Positions 31,081 to 39,653 of a stretch of 64,000 nucleotides of DNA are shown here, piece by piece (position 1 is the first letter of the stretch; the number at the start of each line of letters is the position of its first letter). The position numbers and the translations under genes are program-made. This DNA comes from Gracilaria domingensis (taxonomy: Eukaryota > Rhodophyta > Florideophyceae > Gracilariales > Gracilariaceae), in contig VCMS01000187.1 in NCBI GenBank assembly GCA_022539475.1, forward strand, positions 189,376-253,375, given 5' to 3'. A model generated the notes under the pieces. That model had not been told where the DNA came from. It searched no databases and saw only the letters and a program-made list of their open reading frames with translations.

Positions 31081-31322
31081 CAGCCACGCGGCCCGCAATT
31101 GCCGCAGCCGTCGCGCCTCGGCAGCGCGACGGCAGGGCGAAGGACATCGTGCTCTCTGGCGCGCCGCCGTGCGGGGCGGCGCGCGTCTCGAGAGTTGTAA
31201 GAGGCAGGGAGAGAAAATTGCAGCTTCCACGCCGCACTTTCCTTATCTTCCCGCCGAGATCAGGAAAAAAATCGGGAGAGGGGGTGTCTTAGGGAGTCCC
31301 AGGACACACCCCCAGAAACGCC

Positions 31323-31692
31323 TCCACAGTATTGTTACAAAAACGTGCATCGCAGTATGCTACAGCGATAGCGAATGTGGGAGCACCCAACGACCACTGT
31401 GTAGGTTTCATAGATTTCACAAAGGTTCGAATGCAACGTCCAGGGGGTCCCAACTGTTTTCAACGCGCATGTTATTCTGGCCATAAGCGAATGCATTGCT
31501 TGGTATATCTCAGTATAAGTACTCCAGATGGACTAATGTTTGCACTGTATGGACCCCATATGGGCAGACGTCAGGATCTGACTTTGTTACGACAGAGTGG
31601 GTGGGAGCAGGAGTTAGAGGCATCTCTTTTGGTTCATGGGGTACAGCACTATGTGTATGGGGATGCACACTTTCTATTGAGACCGTGGATGT
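31323..31692 (+). pseudogene. PIF/Harbinger transposase, central DDE part
   Basis: Continues the frame from 29116. It has ASQYATAIANVGAPNDHC, then GFIDFTKV (first catalytic Asp), QRACYSGHKRMHCLVY, TPDGLMFALYGPHMGRRQDL and VYGDAHFLLRPW (second Asp). GRRQD where the family has GRRHD. At 31692 it is cut by the 12.3-kb LTR element and resumes at 43999 or 44004. Confidence 0.85.
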
Positions 31693-32681
31693 TGTAGAGC
31701 AAAACCCTGCGCTAAGCGCGATGGGGAATCTCCACTAGGATGTCCGAGTCCTACTCCCTGGATGGGATAGAAACAGCGGTAGAACCCTCTGTCCGTGCTC
31801 GAGTCGCGAGACAAGCCGGGTGTAAGACCGGAGACGGTGACTGGATATACCTACAGAGGTGAGATGCAAAGAACGGTGTAGATCCAGAGGTGGAGTGTGA
31901 TCCGAACCTGGAGAGATGGAGAAAAAAGGGGACCGTGCCAACGGTGGAAAGCTCACGGTGCAACCCACCGGAGCGGAGCTACGGACCGTGCCAACCGGCG
32001 GAAACAGGTCCGATAGCGGAGCGACGCACAAACGCGTGCCAAAAATATACCCAATACTGGGGCGGAAGCAATACCTGAACCAGGTGAACGGGTGACAACA
32101 ACAGTCACGAAAGTGAACAACAAAATACAATGACAACAACAATGGACCGATACCACGGTAGATATAACAAAGATTCCAAAGAGGGCAAGATGCAAGCTTC
32201 CTAAGTGACCCTGAGGGGTAGTAGTGCCGAAACCAATCGTGGTTACTCTCCGAGGGGAGTGGTAAACCTACGTAGGCAGCTGTCTACTATAGCCCGATCC
32301 TGAACAGGACGCGACTCAGTTGTCCATTTACTCGTCGGCTCCAGGGTGAGATCACCCCAGCATATATACTATTACTACTACGGTATCTACAATGCACACC
32401 TCCCGAGGGTCATACACGTGGACGACCCACTGTCAGGGTGCGGGGTATTCCCCAACGGGCGTGGCACAAATATCTAACTAGCCAGCTCGACCACGTGGCC
32501 TACTATCACACCCACTAGGCACTTCCCATGCAGGGTCTACCTATTAAGGGTCCAACCAAACCATCCCAACAATACCCAAAATTAAAGGGAGTTTTCATAA
32601 CTTAGCCACGTCACCGGCCATCGGTACCATCTCATTATGAGAACCGTGATGCATCCGATATCGGAAAGCCGTTGCTCCACA
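31693..32681 (-). repeat. 3' LTR of element A
   Basis: 989 bp with TG...CA ends; matches 43010-43998 throughout my reading, and open frames inside both copies are letter-for-letter the same. Confidence 0.95.
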
Positions 32682-32697
32682 TCTCCCCCTCCTTAGG
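32682..32697 (-). promoter_or_regulatory. polypurine tract of element A
   Basis: On the - strand CCTAAGGAGGGGGAGA abuts the 3' LTR, the position of the plus-strand primer in LTR retroelements. The same CTAAGGAGGGGGA core recurs inside pol at 36506 and 39696. Confidence 0.85.
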
Positions 32698-32742
32698 TTC
32701 GAGCGCGAGCGCGAGCGCGACGGCGAAGTACCGACATCGGGA

Positions 32743-32750
32743 GTATAAAT
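32743..32750 (+). promoter_or_regulatory. candidate TATA box for the antisense ORF
   Basis: GTATAAAT directly precedes the ATG at 32751, 62 bp inside the LTR border. If it works as a TATA box, transcription would start about 25-30 bp downstream and the first usable ATG would be 32898. A GAGCGC-repeat patch lies just before it. Confidence 0.35.
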
Positions 32751-34808
32751 ATGACGCCCCCTCAGGGTTCTACCGACCACTTGGTTCTTCCACGCAAGCG
32801 GCTTTTGCCTCCGACTTCGGATATAACTCCTCCTTCTCCTCCGATACCTCGGCGTTCGCTGCCAGTCTCAACTGCTCCTTCTCCTCCCTTAGCAGGAATG
32901 AATCCGAACCCGTTCCATACCAACCCGCTCCCGGGGAACTCGTCGTCAGCTCCGCAAGCGGCGTCTGAGGTGCCCTCGGGCAGTGCGTCACAACAAAGAC
33001 ATCCTCCTCAAGGCCCCTCCCAATACTTTGGTGGGTTTCAGTCAGCTCCTCTCCCTCAAGGGAATCCGTACGGTGGTCCGCTCAACCAACCCTACGCGGG
33101 GTACAACCATCTCGGCTTCTTCCCTTCTCAAGCGCAAGCTCCTGTCCCGCAAGCGGTGGCTCCTTTCAGCTTCTACGAGGCGTATCCCCATCCGGGTGCT
33201 CCTCTTCCGATGCCTCCGGCTCCTCCAGTTGCTCCTACTCAGCAGGCTTTCGATCCTAACGCCATTGCTTGGAATGCAGAGCAGGCTGTCCCGTTGACGG
33301 TGAACCCCCGTGGGTGGATTAGTCGTGAGTCCCTCGTGAATCGGGATATACGCCGCGAGGGCCTTATCTTCTCCCGCGCGCCGTGGTTCCACCCGACAGC
33401 GGTTGCCGATGAGGCTCTCATCGATTCTTACGCCGTGAACGGAATGCTCCCAGGTGGGATCCCCCGAGATGCAGTACGCTCCCGCGAGTGGCGAACCCGC
33501 ATTGCGGTAGAACCTCACTTGCTCCGATGTGAACGCGGGGAGTCCCTTGACCAAGCGCGTGGGGAGATGGCTCGTTTGGCTTACTCCAGGGTTGGAAGAT
33601 TGCGATATGATCATCCGATTCCGGCAGAATTCGACTTCGACGTGTCGCACTATCGTACCTACGGGGAGGTTTCATATGGCAACGCGTTGGCAGAGTTTCC
33701 GGAAGCGGAGCATCGGTATCACTTGGGTGAAGTGGATCCTGATATCCTCCTGTGGAGTCGTCCCTTGCTGAGGGCAGAGTTCCGATACCTGTCACGGAGT
33801 AGGCGTCACAACCGTGATCTCTATGATTTCGAGAGGCGGGTCCGGTTTGAGCGGAATGCGCGCTCCCGTCGGGGACTTCTGATTCCGTATCCAAATTTGG
33901 AGGTCGATCGTTTGCGCTTCGATGCCTTACCGTCCCGATACGTGGGCCTTCCATCGTGGTGGAGTCGGGTAGAGGTCCCTGCGGGGTGTTTTGCTGAACT
34001 CCCGCCGAGCATCTACTATATCGGCTCGCGGTTGATAGACAATCCCGACTCGGGCTATTGGTCGTTGGTACTCGCCGAGTGGGCTGCCCGCGTCGCGGTT
34101 CACCTCCTGTGGGATGTCTATGATCACTTCCGCTTGTGGTATCTTCCTCCAAATTTGAGGTGGCTCCTTCGAAGGATTGATCTCGTTACCCCCTTGGGTT
34201 CCGAGGCTAACCAGGAAGAGGTTGGGGAGTTGTTGGATGTAATCGACAGGGTCGATTGGGACCGAGTTCCGGTAGCTTGGCAGCCTGACAGGCGACAGCG
34301 TGTCCGCGACCGATCACCGGGGCGAATTTCCACCCGTTCCGGGGTCTGGGTGTACTACGACCCGTGGGAGCGCCAGCTCATCTCTCAAGAGCAAGCGAAC
34401 GCGATGGCCGCACTTCCCCGCGCTATGCCGGTAGGTCACCCAGTTGGGTTTGTGTTCCCTGAGGACTATGCCGTGCCCTCGGATGTCCCTGATCCAATGG
34501 TGGATAATGATGAGATCGCCGTCGTTGCCGGAACAGGCCAACTCACTGGCATTCCGAACACGGACCCGAACGCAACTGCGGTCCCGACGGAGGGCGCTCC
34601 TGCCCCTGAGGGATGGTCCTTGATAGCTCCCACCGCACAACCGGCAAATTGGGCCGGAAGCGTGGCTTCCCTCCGGGCCGATCTCCAGGCTCATGGCGTG
34701 CCAATCCCTCCGGGCGTGAACACCATCGCAGGGCTAGCGGCCCTCGCGAGCGAGTACTTCTCACAGAATCCCAACGCGGGAAGCGGTGCTCCCTCCACTG
34801 GCGGTTAG
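32751..34808 (+). CDS. antisense ORF of element A (aORF), unknown protein
   Basis: Up to 685 residues on the strand opposite to gag and pol, between the chromodomain ORF and the 3' LTR. The first 170 residues are Pro/Ser/Gln-rich and look disordered. Residues 190-530 form a compact Arg/Tyr/Trp-rich domain (WISRESLVNRDIRREGL; RLRYDHPIPAEFDFD; GYWSLVLAEWAARVAVHLLW). The tail is Pro/Ala/Gly-rich. Start could be 32751 or, behind the TATA-like box, 32898 (MNPNPFH). Element B has a decayed homologue in the same antisense place. No family recognised. Conservation at protein level suggests a real product, perhaps acting in packaging, regulation or host interaction; this last part is speculation. Confidence 0.75.
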   Translation: MTPPQGSTDHLVLPRKRLLPPTSDITPPSPPIPRRSLPVSTAPSPPLAGMNPNPFHTNPLPGNSSSAPQAASEVPSGSASQQRHPPQGPSQYFGGFQSAPLPQGNPYGGPLNQPYAGYNHLGFFPSQAQAPVPQAVAPFSFYEAYPHPGAPLPMPPAPPVAPTQQAFDPNAIAWNAEQAVPLTVNPRGWISRESLVNRDIRREGLIFSRAPWFHPTAVADEALIDSYAVNGMLPGGIPRDAVRSREWRTRIAVEPHLLRCERGESLDQARGEMARLAYSRVGRLRYDHPIPAEFDFDVSHYRTYGEVSYGNALAEFPEAEHRYHLGEVDPDILLWSRPLLRAEFRYLSRSRRHNRDLYDFERRVRFERNARSRRGLLIPYPNLEVDRLRFDALPSRYVGLPSWWSRVEVPAGCFAELPPSIYYIGSRLIDNPDSGYWSLVLAEWAARVAVHLLWDVYDHFRLWYLPPNLRWLLRRIDLVTPLGSEANQEEVGELLDVIDRVDWDRVPVAWQPDRRQRVRDRSPGRISTRSGVWVYYDPWERQLISQEQANAMAALPRAMPVGHPVGFVFPEDYAVPSDVPDPMVDNDEIAVVAGTGQLTGIPNTDPNATAVPTEGAPAPEGWSLIAPTAQPANWAGSVASLRADLQAHGVPIPPGVNTIAGLAALASEYFSQNPNAGSGAPSTGG

Positions 34809-35241
34809 CCCCTCATGAGGTCTTCCTCCAATCTTAGAGTGTCTTGTGATAGTTTCCAATTAAAGCCAGCTAGTGGCAAGTTTTCCCTTACCCTCGTCGA
34901 GGTATGCTTCTCGGCGACGAGCTTCTTCTTCTTACTTCTTCCTCTTCCTTCTTCAGGACCTTCTCCTTCTTCCTTCCATAGGATTCTCAGCATCCTTCTT
35001 CTCTTCCCTTCCATGGCTTCTCGGCGTAGATATCTTCTTTCTCCTTTTTAGGCATTTTCTACTTTTCCGCAATGCGGCATTGTCCCGATAATTCGGTGGT
35101 TACTACTACTAACACTTCTCTCCTATTATACAGAGGATCTCTTCCTACTTCTTGACTTCATCTTCTCTTCTCGAGCGTCACTCTTCTCTTCTTCAAACCG
35201 GAGAGCGGGCACGAGAACTGTAAACTGCACCGGTTAACGGG
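34809..35241. other. convergent spacer in element A
   Basis: Lies tail-to-tail between the antisense ORF and the chromodomain ORF. Rich in CTTCTT pyrimidine runs; no gene. Both transcripts would end here. Confidence 0.5.
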
Positions 35242-35490
35242 CTACCCCACCATCGCATTGTCCAACGTTGGAGGCAATGGTGTCCGAGACCGGCGATGAT
35301 ACGACAAGACCTTGGACCTAGGGAGGTGTTCAATTGGCTCCCAAGTGTCCTCCTCTGGGGAATAGCCGTACCAACGGACTCTATACAGTAGCTTCCCTTC
35401 GGGGCTTTTCTCGTGTTCCACGATACGATCTACCACGAATTCCTGTGGGTATACGCCATCCTTGGCATCTCGTGGTGCTTCTCCCGACAT
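35242..35490 (-). CDS. chromodomain protein of element A
   Basis: 83 residues from ATG at 35490, in its own frame about 700 bp after the integrase stop. The chromodomain (VYPQEFVVDRIVEH ... YRVRWYGYSPEEDTWEPIEHLP) has the aromatic and acidic positions that bind methylated histone tails. In other chromoviruses it is fused to integrase and targets insertion to marked chromatin. Here it is separate, as in element B, and could be reached by splicing or made on its own. The frame is open further upstream (to 35622) without a known domain. Confidence 0.75.
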   Translation of the reverse strand: MSGEAPRDAKDGVYPQEFVVDRIVEHEKSPEGKLLYRVRWYGYSPEEDTWEPIEHLPRSKVLSYHRRSRTPLPPTLDNAMVG

Positions 35491-36194
35491 TGGGCAGTGA
35501 TGTCCAGTGGTACCCACGCGGGTTAGTGGTCCTTGGAGGCGTTGAACCGATCTTCGGGGCGGTGGACAGGTGGACTTCGGTCTTCTCAAGCCGTCCTGAC
35601 GGAGTGCGCTAACTCCCGACACGGGCGTCCAATTGCCTCACAAGTGAGCTCAACCGAAAACTCTCGATCTCCGGAGTCCGGCGAGCTCCTTTCTTTCCCA
35701 AACGGGCGGCCAACCGACGTACGGTAGCGTCCGTTTTGCGGAACCACTTTCACTTTGGCCGCAGGAGAGCCGTTGCGACGGAGAAGTAGCCTACAGCACT
35801 CCCTGTGCAGGGCGGCGGAACGCTGGGCCACGGCGCATATCCGGCCGTGCACTCCATTTTCATTGGATGGTGGCGCGCGCGTGTGTGCCACACATCCCGT
35901 GAACGGTATCTACAGTGTCAGTTTCCGGCAAGCGGTCGCTAAGCGGCGGGCACCACTCTCCAGCAATGACATGGGATTACAGTATTCAATCTCGAATCTC
36001 CCGCCATAGGGCTGCGCATGCGCACTGCGCGCGGTGCCATTTACCGTAATTCCGGGTCCGACGCACTATAGCGTTCCGTCTGCTAAGCAGCGCCCTTCAT
36101 GGGACTTCTCCCCTTCCTGACCAAGGCTTTCCAGCACAATCCACAAGGATTCTTGTCTTCTTAACTCTCCCACTGCGGGCCATTCCCAGGTAGG
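35491..36194 (-). other. spacer between pol and chromodomain in element A
   Basis: No conserved domain. Open frames here do not align clearly with the equivalent 60974-61666 stretch in element B. May contain splice or re-initiation signals for the chromodomain ORF. Confidence 0.35.
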
Positions 36195-39100
36195 CTATGC
36201 GTCACTTTCCATGCCGCTTCGTCCCGCGAAGGGGTCAGCGGATACTGCACGTTCGCGCGAGCGAGTTATAGCGCGTTCCAGCGACTTGGATTGCATCCCA
36301 ACGGGGCCACTAACATCCTTAGCAGCAGCACTCCCAGCAGGGGATTCTTCACTTCTTCTGACTTCGTTCCTCGCCGAGGTTTCGGAATCACGCGACGTAG
36401 CGCCAGCGCGATCGTTCCCAGTGGGGGATTCCATCTCACTCTGAGACTCAGCACCTCGGGTAGGTCCAGCGGATGCCGGAGCAACCGGAGCGCGATTTAC
36501 ACTGTCCTCCCCCTCCTTAGGGTGCGATACGGCTTCCGCATCTCGCGCCAATACCGTAGACGAGGGGTGAATCTCATGTGACTCAGTAGAGGGTGTAGGT
36601 GTAACCCGTGAGAGTCCGGGGTTATCCTTGAGCAACTCTGTTGTTTCAGGCAAGTCAGCGAGACCGCGCTGCGGGTGGGGCAAAACTGATGGACGGTTTG
36701 CTGCAGTACCCGTCTGTTCGGTAACTTGACGCGACGATGGACCGTTTCCGGTATCCGGCGCGGCGATAACTTCCTGTATAGGGCTCGGTGCGCGATATAC
36801 TCGATCTCGCGATACCCGCTCGTGCTGATTATCGATATCAAGCACGACGGTAGTCTCCTGTATGGATACAACCCGATAGGGGCCACTGGCGATTGGAGAG
36901 AGCTTATGGCGCTTCTCCTTCTCAGGATTGTAGTACTCCTTCCTGAGGAACACATAATCACCAACCCGAAGCTGCGGTAGCGGCCTACGGATTCGGCTAT
37001 CGAAATTGCGCTTGTAGGCGAGTTGGGCTTTCTCCATAGAGCGCTTAGCCATAGGCACCATCGTGGTTAACCATTTCTTCCACGCTTCGCGGTGTAGCCT
37101 CGGTGTCGAGTATTCGTCCATGGTTGGCTGGGCCTCAATGGCAAGAGGAGGTGGTCTCCTTGACAGGACGAACTCGAAAGGGGACAACGACGTTACCCGA
37201 TGTACCTGGGTGTTGTACGCGTATGTAATGGCGTCTGTGTACAAATCCCAAGTCTTGGGGTGTTCCGCAACGTAGGATCTCAATGCACCAAGAATGGTTC
37301 GGTTAAATCTCTCTGCCTGACCATTAGTTTGGGGGTGATACGTTGTTGTGAACAGATTCCTAATGTCGAGGATGCGACAAACGTCTTGGAAGAATTTCGA
37401 CGTGAACTGGGAGCCGTTGTCGGAGAGCACGTGTACCGGTGGTCCATAGACAAAGACCCAGTGGGTAAAAAACGCCTGAGCCACAGCAGCAGCAGTTATC
37501 CGCTTGAGCGGCACAGTCCGTACCAGCTTTGAGAAGCGATCGGTGATCACCAAGAGGTATTGATTCCCTTGCGAGGTTTTGATCAATTCGCCAAGAATGT
37601 CAATGGCGACAGACTCTAGCGGCGCCCTTGCAGGGAATAACTTCAACTTCTTTGAATACTTCCTCAGCTTGATGTCGTTTTTGGCACATTCCTGACAGGA
37701 TCGACGTACTGCATAGCAGTCGAATGCCATTGCAGGCCAGTAAAAATCCTTTCTCAATGTGAGATACAACTTTCTTCCTCCCGGATGGGCTCCCAGCTTC
37801 ACATAGTGAGAGAGGTGAAGAACTCGACTCTGTAAGGAGTGCGGCACCACTATTTGTGGGTTCGGTGACACCTTTCTTATTAAGTAGCCTTGATTATTCA
37901 CCTGAAAGGGCAAGTGGTATCCACCGTTCAGACGGGCTCGTACCTGTGTACAGAAGGGATCCATCTGCTGTTCCCGTATCATCTCCTCGGGCGTGATGGG
38001 TATAAATGACCCGGTACCCGGTTCAGTGGATCGTGTGACAAGTATATCGTCACAAACGTCATCCGTCACAGTTTCCATACTCCCCTCGAGGTCGCCAACC
38101 ATAAAGCATGGGATGTCGGCGTCCTCTGTAGGCTCGGCTTCAGCTGATGTGCCCAAGCGGGATAGGGCGTCCGCCTGGAGGTTAAGGGAGCCTTTCTTGT
38201 ACACTACTTCGAAGTCGAATTCCGACAGTCGGAGTCTCCACCGCATCAGGCGTCCCGATGGTTCGGTGATTTCCATCAGCCAGCGAAGGCATTTGTGGTC
38301 GGTGTGTACACGAAAGTGGGTCCCCATCAAATATGGTCTGAGTGTCGACAATGCCCAGACTACGGCAAGACATTCCTTCTCGGAAACTGAGTAATTCCGC
38401 TCATGGACGTTTAGCGATCTCGACCAGTACCCAATAGGGTGTCGTCCCCCGGTCTCATCGGTTTGAAACAAAGCGCACCCAACCTGGTTTGCGCTAGCGT
38501 CAGTGTCGACCTCATAGGGTAACCCAGGTTTGGGGAGAGCCAGAATTGGCGGAGACGTCACGGCTTCAACCAATGCCGCGAACGCGGAGGCCTCTTCGCC
38601 TCCAAAGGGGTGCAATTCAACAGGTTTTCCTTTCGTAAGGAGCTTGTTCAACGGTGAAGCAATGTCCGCGAAGTTCGGAACGAAACGTCGGTATACATTA
38701 CACAGTCCTAAGAAGGATCGCAGCTCTGTTTGAGTTCTCGGGTGTTTCGCCTCCTTCAAGGATTTGACCCGCACTTCATCGACTGAAAGCTTTCCGGGAC
38801 GGATTATGTGACCCAGATACTTGACCGATTCGGTGAAGAACTCGCACTTCTTGAGTTTCAATGTTATCCCTGCGTCACGCAGTACTCTCATAACGTCCCG
38901 CACATGGGTCAGATGATCATCCAGATTGTTGGAAAAAACGACGATATCGTCCAGATACACCAAACATGTGGTCCACTTAAATCGCGCCAGTAGGATATCG
39001 ACCGCACGCTGGAATGTAGCGGGTGCATTAGTTAACCCAAAGGGCATTCTCCGGAAACGGTATAGGCCTTGATGGCATACGAACGCCGTCTTATTCCGGT

Positions 39101-39653
39101 CTTTCTCCCTAATGGGAACCTGCCAGTATCCCCAGTTAGCGTCGAGTGTGGTGAACACGTTCGCGCTCCCAAGAGAATCGATATATTCGTCCATCCGGGG
39201 TATCGGATATACATCTTTCACTGTCACCGCATTCAACTTTCGGTAATCGATACAAAATCTCCAAGATCCATCCGGTTTCGGAACTAGCACTACTGGTGAC
39301 GCCCAAGGGGATTGAGCGGCCTCAATAACGCCAGCCCGCAACATCTTCTCCACTTGAGACTTCTCTTCCTCCCGAGCCTTCGGTCCGGCCCGATAGGGGT
39401 GTTGTGCAATCGGCCGAGTGTTCGGAAGTAAGTCAATGCAATGCTCAGTTATTCCAATCGTTCCTAGAGTTCCGTCCCACATGGGAGTGAATTCCCGCAG
39501 CATCTCGCGAAGCTTCTCCCGATGGGATTCCGGTACATGCTCCAAATCAAGCTTCATCAATTCCTCGACAGGATCCTTCAAATCACTGCCAGGTGGCACA
39601 GGACTAACCTCTAGAGGTCTCGGATTGTCTGAACCCGAGTCTTCTTGGGCTTC
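36195..39653 (-). CDS. pol: Pol of element A: reverse transcriptase, RNase H, integrase
   Basis: In frame with the protease ORF, separated from it by one TAA (39654-39656). About 1150 residues. RT spans roughly residues 75-310 (SWRFCIDYR, VYLDDIVVFS with the YLDD active site). RNase H follows (VDTDASANQVG, SEKECLAVVWAL, VHTDHKCLRW: D, E, D). Integrase has an HHCC finger (HYVKLGAHPGG..CQECAK), then catalytic D, D and E (IDILGEL; LSDNGSQFTS; NGQAERFN) and a GPY/F-like module (GPYRVVSI). A long Pro/Ser/Glu-rich tail contains HPKEGEDS, whose DNA is a polypurine-tract copy. All catalytic residues are present. Confidence 0.9.
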   Translation of the reverse strand, partial: EAQEDSGSDNPRPLEVSPVPPGSDLKDPVEELMKLDLEHVPESHREKLREMLREFTPMWDGTLGTIGITEHCIDLLPNTRPIAQHPYRAGPKAREEEKSQVEKMLRAGVIEAAQSPWASPVVLVPKPDGSWRFCIDYRKLNAVTVKDVYPIPRMDEYIDSLGSANVFTTLDANWGYWQVPIREKDRNKTAFVCHQGLYRFRRMPFGLTNAPATFQRAVDILLARFKWTTCLVYLDDIVVFSNNLDDHLTHVRDVMRVLRDAGITLKLKKCEFFTESVKYLGHIIRPGKLSVDEVRVKSLKEAKHPRTQTELRSFLGLCNVYRRFVPNFADIASPLNKLLTKGKPVELHPFGGEEASAFAALVEAVTSPPILALPKPGLPYEVDTDASANQVGCALFQTDETGGRHPIGYWSRSLNVHERNYSVSEKECLAVVWALSTLRPYLMGTHFRVHTDHKCLRWLMEITEPSGRLMRWRLRLSEFDFEVVYKKGSLNLQADALSRLGTSAEAEPTEDADIPCFMVGDLEGSMETVTDDVCDDILVTRSTEPGTGSFIPITPEEMIREQQMDPFCTQVRARLNGGYHLPFQVNNQGYLIRKVSPNPQIVVPHSLQSRVLHLSHYVKLGAHPGGRKLYLTLRKDFYWPAMAFDCYAVRRSCQECAKNDIKLRKYSKKLKLFPARAPLESVAIDILGELIKTSQGNQYLLVITDRFSKLVRTVPLKRITAAAVAQAFFTHWVFVYGPPVHVLSDNGSQFTSKFFQDVCRILDIRNLFTTTYHPQTNGQAERFNRTILGALRSYVAEHPKTWDLYTDAITYAYNTQVHRVTSLSPFEFVLSRRPPPLAIEAQPTMDEYSTPRLHREAWKKWLTTMVPMAKRSMEKAQLAYKRNFDSRIRRPLPQLRVGDYVFLRKEYYNPEKEKRHKLSPIASGPYRVVSIQETTVVLDIDNQHERVSRDRVYRAPSPIQEVIAAPDTGNGPSSRQVTEQTGTAANRPSVLPHPQRGLADLPETTELLKDNPGLSRVTPTPSTESHEIHPSSTVLARDAEAVSHPKEGEDSVNRAPVAPASAGPTRGAESQSEMESPTGNDRAGATSRDSETSARNEVRRSEESPAGSAAAKDVSGPVGMQSKSLERAITRSRERAVSADPFAGRSGMESDA
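36506..36520 (-). promoter_or_regulatory. internal polypurine-tract copy 2 (element A)
   Basis: On the - strand CTAAGGAGGGGGAGG, the same core as the 3' polypurine tract, encoding KEGED in the pol tail. Could prime an extra plus strand. Confidence 0.5.

Larger units (their letters stand above)
29117..31317. mobile_element. 2.2-kb insertion of unknown class, 5-bp TSD
   Basis: ACGCC occurs at 29112-29116 and 31318-31322. Deleting the insert and one copy restores the transposase reading frame (VFVDA joins STVLLQKRA). The ends are ATTTTTCGGGGGAAACAG and (reverse) TTCTGGGGGTGTGTCC, loosely alike but without clear inverted repeats or LTRs. It holds the acidic ORF 30177-30581 and a GC-rich tandem repeat. 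No transposase or reverse transcriptase was found, so it is non-autonomous or novel. Confidence 0.7.

Noticed and set aside
30607-31230. 207-residue Arg/Ala-rich - strand protein
   Set aside because: All six frames are open through the GC-rich minisatellite; composition alone explains the frame.
29117-31317. LTR retroelement because of the 5-bp duplication
   Set aside because: No direct terminal repeats, no TG...CA ends, no primer-binding site or polypurine tract were found.
31735-32142. 135-residue ORF in the LTR, also at 43052-43459
   Set aside because: It is LTR sequence present identically in both LTRs, with no domain; treated as non-coding.
39069-39287. small + strand ORFs throughout pol of element A
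   Set aside because: Antisense shadows of a well-supported pol gene, not conserved in element B, unlike the antisense ORF at 32751-34808.
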